From contig NC_134644.1 in NCBI RefSeq assembly GCF_030463565.1, positions 112,843,684 to 112,907,683 on the forward strand: a stretch of DNA of 64,000 nt. Reading direction: 5' to 3'. Shown one piece after another: positions 59,701-64,000 of the stretch. The translations under genes and the position numbers were made by a program. The first letter of the stretch is position 1. The number at the start of each line of letters is the position of its first letter. Under the pieces are notes generated by a model. It saw only the letters and a program-made list of their open reading frames with translations, was not told the origin of the DNA and did not search any database. The stretch is from Pelecanus crispus. Lineage: Eukaryota; Chordata; Aves; Pelecaniformes; Pelecanidae.

Positions 59701-62196
59701 TGTGATGCCTTGTGGTTTTTGTCATAGTGTTACTTAGGTCTTTCTGTTTGCAGTATTTCAGCTAGAATGATTAAAGGTCTGTCTACATTCACATCTCTCT
59801 ATATGTGTGAGAGTGCTAACACAAGACAGACAATACAGGGTGTGACTTCATTTAAGCTAAATGGTGTCTGTAGACATAAAATGGCACTACTTTGGCTATG
59901 TTCAGGGCCACAAAATTGTGCAGCTGTTGAGGAATGACAGTCTTCAAAGTATGCTGGTAAAAAGTGATGGGATGCAGACTTTCTGAACCGCAGTGAAATT
60001 TCTGAGAAGTATAACGTTTCCCCCCACACACCCCTTCCTTGGGGAGTGTTGGATTATTCACCTTGACTTTCTTGTTATTTTCTGTAAGGCCCTATAGGTA
60101 GCCTTCTATGAGTCTGTTTCATCTTTGTGGACTTTTTTGTAATTTGAGTGGTTTTGGTCAGGATCAAGTGCTGATCAGTTGACTTAAAAATGTAGGTTTT
60201 CTTCCCATTTGTTTCTCTGGCAACTCAAGACAGGTGAAAACTGGTCCTGTTCAACAGGCAAATTGCCTTTCAATTCATGTAGTTATTTTGAAGACTGCTA
60301 AATTAGGTGGCAATGTCGGTAGAGTCTGTCATTGTTTGACACAAGTTTTCCTTATTACACCTTCCTATCTTCTTGTGACTTAGTTCTTAGATTTTTTTAA
60401 CTGCTTTTGTCATAATCCATAAATAGATATCCATTAGCTGCAGGAAAGTTCAGAAGATCTCTGCAATTTTATAATTGTTACATCAGGACAGAAACTGGTA
60501 GTTTCTGTTAGCGTTCCTCTATGGTGTAAGAGAGTGGAGTGCCAGTCCACTCTTAAAAGTCTGCACTGATTGTTTGAAACAATTGTGAGAGAATTTTTCA
60601 TGAGACTATTGAAATGTTTATCCATGCTTGAGAAGTTGGAGTGTCTGGGCATCATGAGATGCAAGAATAATTACTTTTCATTTCCTTCTAAAGGGACTTA
60701 AGATTGCAAGGTCTGAAGAATGAACTTTTGGAATCATAACTGAAAAGTGTCAGCAGTTTTGACATGGTTCCATTTGAAATTTCAGGCACAGGGTGGTGAT
60801 GGACTTCTGCAACGAATCAAGAGAATCATCTATGATGCCAAGTCTACTGTAGTGGTAAGTTTTATTTTTCGTTAAATTAGATGGTGCCCTTGTCAATCAA
60901 GGTACAAATATTTTCTGAGGGTTTAGAAGTATTTTTTGTATAGGTTTGTTTACATTATATATATTGCATATATATTATAGGTTTATATGTATTAGGTTTA
61001 AGCCAAATGAACTTCTTGACTGAAGTTTTTAATAATATTTTCCAGTGTGCTAAATATTCAACATACATTAGTTTCTTCATTTTTCACTCCTCTTCTGTAT
61101 TAGTCCTACATGTATTTTAAAGGATAGAACAGGGAGAATTCAAAATCTTTTCCTTGACCGTTTTGACATCCTTTCACTGAAATTGATAGCACTTTCATGT
61201 TCTGAGAAATGTTATGGTGTCAGTCTAACTAGTTAGAGCATAAGGGATTTAAATACTACACTTGGTGTAGTTTTAAAGCAAATACTTTAATCATCTTTCT
61301 TATAGGTTAATTATGCTTAACAGAATTTTGTTGGGAAGATGCACACAAATCTGTCGTACACAAGGAAAAAAAAAAAAAAACCATGCTGTGAATTTAAATT
61401 GAAACTCACATGTTTCTGTATGAGTGGCTTCCAAACTTCTGTGAACATGCAACATATAGTTTCTGAAACGAAAAGTCCTTCCTCCTGTGCCATTACTCTT
61501 CAATAGGAAGCTGTCTAACAGAATGTTTCTGCAGATCCCTTATTGCTCAAACTAATTTTTGAGTGAGACACAAATAAGAGATTAAACTCTTCCTTTAAAG
61601 TCTTATTTTAAGTTAGAACAATTGTTTAGCTTCAAACAATGAATAGGATATACAGTTGGCATGTTAACATTAACTATCCTAATGCAATGTTGTAATATTG
61701 GAATTTCTAAGTCTTTTTTATGAACTTATAGTCGGAATTGTTAAAAAGAGGAGTCCTCCTCCTTTCTGGAAAAAAACCCAAAACAAATAAAAAAAAAAAA
61801 AAAAAAAACAAAAACCTGACTGTCATTTTGGATGTTTCTGAATAAATACACAGAGTAATAAGAGAAATAATGCGGTAATCTTGTATGTTCACTGAAAGTG
61901 TTTTTTACTTCAAATTTGTGTTTCAACAGTCTGTGTTCAAGAGTTCACCACTTCTGGGATGCTTCCTTTTTGGGTTGCCCCTGGGGGTTATCAGCATTAT
62001 GTGTTATGGAATTTGCACAGCTGATACGGATGGAGGAGTAGACGAACATGAGGCAGCTAGAAAGGAAAATGGTGATCGGGAGCTCACGGATGAAGGCAGT
62101 GAGGAAGAACAAGAGGAGGAAAAGAACGGAAAATATACAGAACTTTCAGATGGAGAGCTTAAACAGAAAGACATAATGGAAAAGAAAAAAGACTAA
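32388..62196 (+). CDS. TMX3: TMX3, thioredoxin-related transmembrane protein 3 (16 coding exons, 457 aa)
   Basis: This is a PDI-family thiol-disulfide oxidoreductase of the ER membrane. Joined exons: 32388-32436, 32729-32783, 37178-37217, 38476-38599, 41332-41377, 43577-43657, 44746-44845, 45098-45175, 47388-47454, 50038-50136, 52183-52240, 53102-53155, 53472-53528, 58391-58520, 60786-60854, 61930-62196. Every intron is GT-AG and all phases agree. Seen in the product: a hydrophobic signal peptide (about 1-27); a thioredoxin domain with WCGHC (W53, C54, C57) and the GYPT cis-Pro loop (P101); further thioredoxin-like b/b' regions to about residue 345; sequons N259-S-S and N314-T-S; a membrane span at about 377-398; an acidic cytosolic tail; and terminal KKKD, a KKXX-type ER-retrieval signal. 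Length is close to the mammalian protein (about 454 aa as I recall). The start ATG has a good context (A at -3, G at +4). I am confident of the identity and see no disabling mutation. Confidence 0.97.
32729..32783 (+). CDS. TMX3: TMX3 coding exon 2
   Basis: The acceptor is CCCTCGCAG and the donor GTAAGT. It codes for residues 17-34 and part of 35, completing the signal peptide and opening the mature protein (GFVEDLDE). Intron 1 is only 292 bases. Confidence 0.95.
32784..37177 (+). other. TMX3: TMX3 intron 2
   Basis: This 4.4-kb intron has poly-T tracts near 32987-33000 and 34141-34166 and no recognisable insertion. Open frames inside it are short and isolated. The acceptor TTTTTTTCCCCTCTTAG is strong. 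Confidence 0.8.
37178..37217 (+). CDS. TMX3: TMX3 coding exon 3
   Basis: A 40-base exon coding for residues 35-48 ([14 protein letters not shown]), the first strand leading into the thioredoxin active site. The donor is GTAAGT. The small open frame at 37205-37420 is read-through into intron 3. Confidence 0.95.
37218..38475 (+). other. TMX3: TMX3 intron 3
   Basis: A 1.26-kb intron of AT-rich sequence with a T-run near 38441. No repeat or extra exon is recognised. Confidence 0.85.
38476..38599 (+). CDS. TMX3: TMX3 coding exon 4 (active-site exon)
   Basis: Codes for residues 49-89 and begins [14 protein letters not shown], which carries the redox-active CGHC motif (C54 and C57). The following KVGKMDAT segment is typical of PDI a-domains. 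It is the strongest evidence for the family assignment. The donor is GTAAGT. Confidence 0.97.
38600..41331 (+). other. TMX3: TMX3 intron 4
   Basis: A 2.7-kb intron with no recognised repeat or exon. Open frames at 39002-39202 and in the minus direction are compositional. Confidence 0.8.
41332..41377 (+). CDS. TMX3: TMX3 coding exon 5
   Basis: A 46-base exon coding for residues 90-104 ([15 protein letters not shown]). It includes the GYPT motif whose Pro101 is the conserved cis-proline opposite the active site in thioredoxin folds. The acceptor is TTTCAG and the donor GTAAGT. Confidence 0.95.
41378..43576 (+). other. TMX3: TMX3 intron 5
   Basis: A 2.2-kb intron containing the antisense CR1 at 41731-42349. 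The remainder is AT-rich with A-runs near 42605. Confidence 0.85.
41731..42349 (-). mobile_element. CR1 LINE 3' fragment with intact ORF2 C-terminal frame
   Basis: Antisense to TMX3. The + strand starts GAATCATAGAATCG and continues with the CR1 3' end. On the minus strand, from about 42349 down to 41835, one continuous frame reads the C-terminal part of the CR1 reverse-transcriptase protein, with segments [39 protein letters not shown] and [12 protein letters not shown]. The frame is unbroken, so this is a comparatively young copy, 5'-truncated after about 620 bases. It lacks the endonuclease and the RT core, so it cannot move by itself. The 5' border is near AAGCCAGGA. Confidence 0.93.
43577..43657 (+). 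CDS. TMX3: TMX3 coding exon 6
   Basis: Codes for residues 105-131 ([18 protein letters not shown] and IIEFANRVA), the end of the catalytic thioredoxin domain. The acceptor is TATCTAG and the donor GTAAGT. Confidence 0.96.
44383..44669 (+). mobile_element. CR1 LINE fragment, truncated at both ends
   Basis: Sense orientation in intron 6. It reads [20 protein letters not shown], then [20 protein letters not shown] and [20 protein letters not shown], which is the CR1 ORF2 C-terminus of a different subfamily from the copy at 41.7 kb. The usual CR1 3' UTR and terminal repeats are missing after TGGTCCAGTG, so the copy has lost its 3' end as well as its 5' part. It ends 76 bases before exon 7. Confidence 0.9.
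44746..44845 (+). CDS. TMX3: TMX3 coding exon 7
   Basis: Codes for residues 132-165 ([19 protein letters not shown], then [14 protein letters not shown]), the start of the first non-catalytic thioredoxin-like (b) domain. The acceptor is CTCCCAG and the donor GTTTGA, the weakest donor of the gene at +3/+4. Confidence 0.95.
45098..45175 (+). CDS. TMX3: TMX3 coding exon 8
   Basis: A 26-codon in-phase exon coding for residues 166-191 ([20 protein letters not shown], then EDVLPE). The acceptor is TTTGCAG and the donor GTAAGC. Confidence 0.96.
45176..47387 (+). other. TMX3: TMX3 intron 8
   Basis: A 2.2-kb AT-rich intron with no recognised repeat. Frames at 45241-45468 and 45330-45542 overlap each other and have no family resemblance. 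Confidence 0.8.
47388..47454 (+). CDS. TMX3: TMX3 coding exon 9
   Basis: Codes for residues 192-213 ([20 protein letters not shown], then YD) in the b-domain. The acceptor is CTCTTTCAG and the donor GTAAGT. Confidence 0.96.
47455..50037 (+). other. TMX3: TMX3 intron 9
   Basis: A 2.6-kb intron. It contains a 142-codon open frame at 48135-48563 that has no recognisable domain and no splice support, a T-run at 48845-48859, and a TATA-rich patch near 49365-49395. The acceptor is preceded by a very long T-run (about 50016-50035). Confidence 0.8.
50038..50136 (+). CDS. TMX3: TMX3 coding exon 10
   Basis: Codes for residues 214-246 ([20 protein letters not shown], then [13 protein letters not shown]). 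The acceptor follows a run of about twenty T. The donor is GTGAGA. Confidence 0.97.
50137..52182 (+). other. TMX3: TMX3 intron 10
   Basis: A 2.0-kb intron with T-rich patches near 51555-51590. No repeat family or additional exon is recognised. Confidence 0.8.
52183..52240 (+). CDS. TMX3: TMX3 coding exon 11
   Basis: Codes for residues 247-265 ([19 protein letters not shown]). It includes N259-S-S, a sequon that matches a glycosylation site reported for mammalian TMX3. The donor is GTACAG. Confidence 0.95.
53102..53155 (+). CDS. TMX3: TMX3 coding exon 12
   Basis: A 54-base exon coding for residues 266-283 ([18 protein letters not shown]), an amphipathic helix of the b' region. The acceptor is TTCCCTTCAG and the donor GTAGGC. 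Confidence 0.95.
53472..53528 (+). CDS. TMX3: TMX3 coding exon 13
   Basis: A 57-base exon coding for residues 284-302 ([19 protein letters not shown]) and two bases of codon 303. The acceptor is CCCTTACAG and the donor GTAAGT. Confidence 0.95.
55150..56250 (+). mobile_element. CR1 LINE, ~1.1-kb 3' portion with frameshifted ORF2
   Basis: The copy covers the C-terminal half of the CR1 reverse transcriptase, starting near [12 protein letters not shown]. It includes [18 protein letters not shown] and the catalytic-type FADDTKL motif, then the C-terminal [16 protein letters not shown] block and the 3' UTR (GGTTGGACTGGATGATCTTA). The reading frame is broken at about 55200 (one extra A in a six-A run), again near 55620 and after the stop at about 55948, so it is inactive. 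The break pattern suggests an older copy than that at 41.7 kb. Confidence 0.95.
56323..56412 (+). mobile_element. CR1 3'-terminal fragment with ATTCTATG-type tail
   Basis: A 90-base piece of a CR1 3' end (GGTTGGACTGGATGATCTTA, then AAAGGTCTTTTCCAACC), finishing with two short GATTCTAT-type repeats. It lies 73 bases after the end of the larger CR1, in the same orientation. The pair shares the same terminal sequence with several differences, so they are separate insertions rather than one duplicated end. Confidence 0.9.
58258..58309 (-). mobile_element. Very short CR1 3'-end fragment
   Basis: The + strand reads AATCATAGAATCATAGAATG, then CTTTGGGTTGGAAGGGACC, the antisense of the last ~50 bases of a CR1. 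It lies 82 bases upstream of exon 14 and does not disturb the acceptor. Confidence 0.85.
58391..58520 (+). CDS. TMX3: TMX3 coding exon 14
   Basis: A 130-base exon coding for residues 303-346 ([20 protein letters not shown], then [17 protein letters not shown]). It includes sequon N314-T-S, the second site expected from mammalian TMX3, and a TIPT segment with the cis-Pro position of a degenerate thioredoxin fold. The donor is GTAAGT. Confidence 0.97.
58521..60785 (+). other. TMX3: TMX3 intron 14
   Basis: A 2.3-kb intron. Overlapping frames on both strands at 58961-59218 are unassigned. No transposable element is recognised. Confidence 0.8.
60786..60854 (+). CDS. TMX3: TMX3 coding exon 15
   Basis: A 23-codon in-phase exon coding for residues 347-369 ([20 protein letters not shown], then TVV), the lumenal stalk just before the membrane span. 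The acceptor is ATTTCAG and the donor GTAAGT. Confidence 0.96.
60855..61929 (+). other. TMX3: TMX3 intron 15
   Basis: A 1.1-kb intron with TATA-rich sequence near 60955-60980, an A-run at about 61366-61380 and another at 61791-61808. No exon or transposon is seen. Confidence 0.85.
61930..62196 (+). CDS. TMX3: TMX3 coding exon 16 (membrane span, tail and stop)
   Basis: Codes for residues 370-457. A hydrophobic span with [20 protein letters not shown] is followed by a glutamate- and lysine-rich cytosolic tail ending KKKD and a TAA stop at 62194-62196. Two lysines at -3 and -4 fit a COPI-type KKXX retrieval motif. The span is conserved with mammalian TMX3 as I recall it. The acidic tail is less so. 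Confidence 0.97.
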   Translation, partial: SVFKSSPLLGCFLFGLPLGVISIMCYGICTADTDGGVDEHEAARKENGDRELTDEGSEEEQEEEKNGKYTELSDGELKQKDIMEKKKD

Positions 62197-64000
62197 CTTG
62201 TTTAGCAAAAGAATTCTCTAGAATTTCCAAATAGACTTATTTATTGAAGGTAGTCATTTATTGATGATCTTCATGAAAGAGGACCTTTTTTGTCTGCATT
62301 ATGGTAGTTTTGACTTGCATGTATTCAAATTTTCTCAGAAATTGACAGAAAAAAATTACAGATGTTCTCATAATTGTCTTTAGTGGATCAACAAAGAGCA
62401 ATTTAAAATGAAAGAATTTGCAGGTACAATTCTACACCATTTTTTTTCAGTTTTGAATTGTTCATTTCCAGAATAGTGAGATAATGTTACTTGACCTTAG
62501 TGTATGTGATGAACTACTCCTAATATAGCCCAGCTAAACACTCATTCATATAAAATTAAGGCTGAAAACTAAGAAAGACTAAGAGATCTGTAAAGTCTTT
62601 CAGAGCCTGATAGCTAAAGAAGACTTAACAGTTTTCCAAGAAGTCATGTGTTCTACCTGTTGCACATTATTTTTGAAGAAAAAAACCCCTGAACTTTTCT
62701 GAAGTTAAATGTAAATTGTTAGGAATTGGAGGACTGTTTTACCATGTAATAATATAATTACTGGCAGTCAAGAATGTTTACTTGATACAGGATGTGGGAG
62801 TTATATGCTAAATTACATCTTTATTAGTGCTTTAGCAGCTAAAAATATTGGAAAACTACATTATAAACCTTTTAGAACATGATTGCCTGTTAAATTGTTT
62901 TGTATGATTGCTTACACAAATGTACAGTGAAATGATCTTTAAGTTTTCTGAATTCACAGTACCATTTGATAAAGGAAGATGGAAATATAAACACCCTCTA
63001 ACTATTTTGCATAACTCTCTAATGACAAGCTTTTTGAATGGTGTAAATTTGTTTTACAGTGTTTAATTCAGATTGTTATATATCTTTGAGGTAGTTGGTG
63101 TTGCTACTTTTGTTTGAGACTGTTACCTACTCTGAAAGAGGGAGTTAATGGAGCATAATATTAACATTCATAGAGATGGGTCAGTATAATGCGGTTTTGT
63201 TACCTGTTTAATCATAAAATCACTTTTAATACAACCCTGTGACTGTGAAAGGACTCATTTGTGTCCAGGGTTAAAATCTCCAAGGATGAGCTATAAAGCA
63301 GCCTTTGGCATTGATGTCATGGAGAGTACTACAGAAACAAAACTTACATTGCTGCTCTTCTTAGTATTCATGCTGGTTTGATTTTTTTGTTTTTTTTTTT
63401 TTTTAAGGCTGTATTGCTGTATAACACAGATTATAATGTCCTCCTTATAAGGCAGCTTGATCACATAAGAAATTACTATCCTATAGCACTAAATTAAGGA
63501 ATTTTAAGTAAAAACCATGGGTAATCTTAAATAGACAAGTTCTGTGTTTGAGTAAACCTGATAACCAGGGAAAATGTATTGCATCCTTTTTCCTTGTAGG
63601 AAAGAAAATTGTTTCTTCTGTTTAAGTAGCTTGGTAACAGCTGGCTTCATGTTGCAGTGCAGAATACATTAAGTAGGTGCCTGACTTCAAAGATTTTTGT
63701 TATCAGACATTATAAATGATATCTAAGGAGATTACGAATTTTTTTTTCAGAAAAATTCCACGTCTGATTTTGAGTCCAACCTTTTTCCTTTCAGGAGGAG
63801 AGGAAAAAAATGAGTTCATAGAATACAGAGTAGGAGGTGTCTGAGATTTTTTTTTTTCCCCCTCCTTTTTCTTTTTTCTCTTCATTTTTTTTCATTATAG
63901 CTAGTTGTACATAGTGATTTGAGTTTTCTTGCTTTTTGATTTTTCTTTTATTTTTTTGGCAGAATCTTTGAGTTGTAGTTTTAGCATATATTTGAAGAGC
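62197..64000 (+). other. TMX3: TMX3 3' UTR, probably continuing beyond the window
   Basis: AT-rich sequence with no open frame of note and T-runs near 63391-63404 and 63849-63858. I found no AATAAA or ATTAAA in these 1.8 kb, only weak variants such as TATAAA and AATATA, so either a variant signal is used or the transcript ends past 64000. Confidence 0.6.

Noticed and set aside
1-64000. Prokaryotic or phage system, CRISPR array, tRNA or rRNA genes
   Set aside because: The intron structure, CR1 and LTR elements show vertebrate nuclear DNA. No regularly spaced direct repeats with unique spacers or tRNA-like folds were noticed.

Overview
This is eukaryotic, and specifically avian, nuclear DNA. 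It is AT-rich, with long gene-poor stretches, GT-AG introns, several CR1 LINE fragments carrying the avian 3' end (copies of an 8-nt unit related to ATTCTATG), and a neoavian-type endogenous-retrovirus solo LTR. There is no sign of bacterial, phage or plasmid content: no operons, CRISPR array, tRNA or rRNA gene was seen.

The one gene I can fully support is TMX3 (thioredoxin-related transmembrane protein 3, a PDI-family oxidoreductase of the ER membrane). It lies on the + strand from a CpG-island promoter at about 32.04-32.70 kb to the stop codon at 62196. I traced sixteen coding exons by hand. All junctions are GT-AG, the phases agree, and the product is a continuous 457-residue protein with signal peptide, CGHC active site, a cis-Pro loop, two N-glycosylation sequons, one membrane span and a C-terminal KKKD ER-retrieval signal. 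The 3' UTR probably runs past the window end, because no AATAAA or ATTAAA is seen between the stop and 64000.

The left half (1-32 kb) has no gene I can recognise. In mammals the neighbour head-to-head with TMX3 is CCDC102B. A strong minus-strand splice donor just beyond the CpG island (32001-32006) fits a non-coding first exon of such a gene, so much of 1-32 kb may be its first intron, but no coding exon of it is visible. This half also holds a minus-strand solo LTR (3393-3962), a second LTR-like element (20651-21864), a probable degraded retroelement with minisatellite-like repeats (about 22.6-24.3 kb), and two inverted copies of a GC-rich repeat (15.0 and 18.8 kb). An exact 2x31-bp tandem duplication, a 28-bp palindrome beside alternating purine-pyrimidine DNA, a possible MIR-like SINE remnant and a CR1 fragment are also present.

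The right half is TMX3 with CR1 insertions in introns 5, 6 and 13. No new defence system, mobile gene cluster or similar novelty was found. The most worthwhile follow-ups are the possible bidirectional promoter, the inverted GC-rich repeat family and the repeat-rich block at 22.6-24.3 kb.
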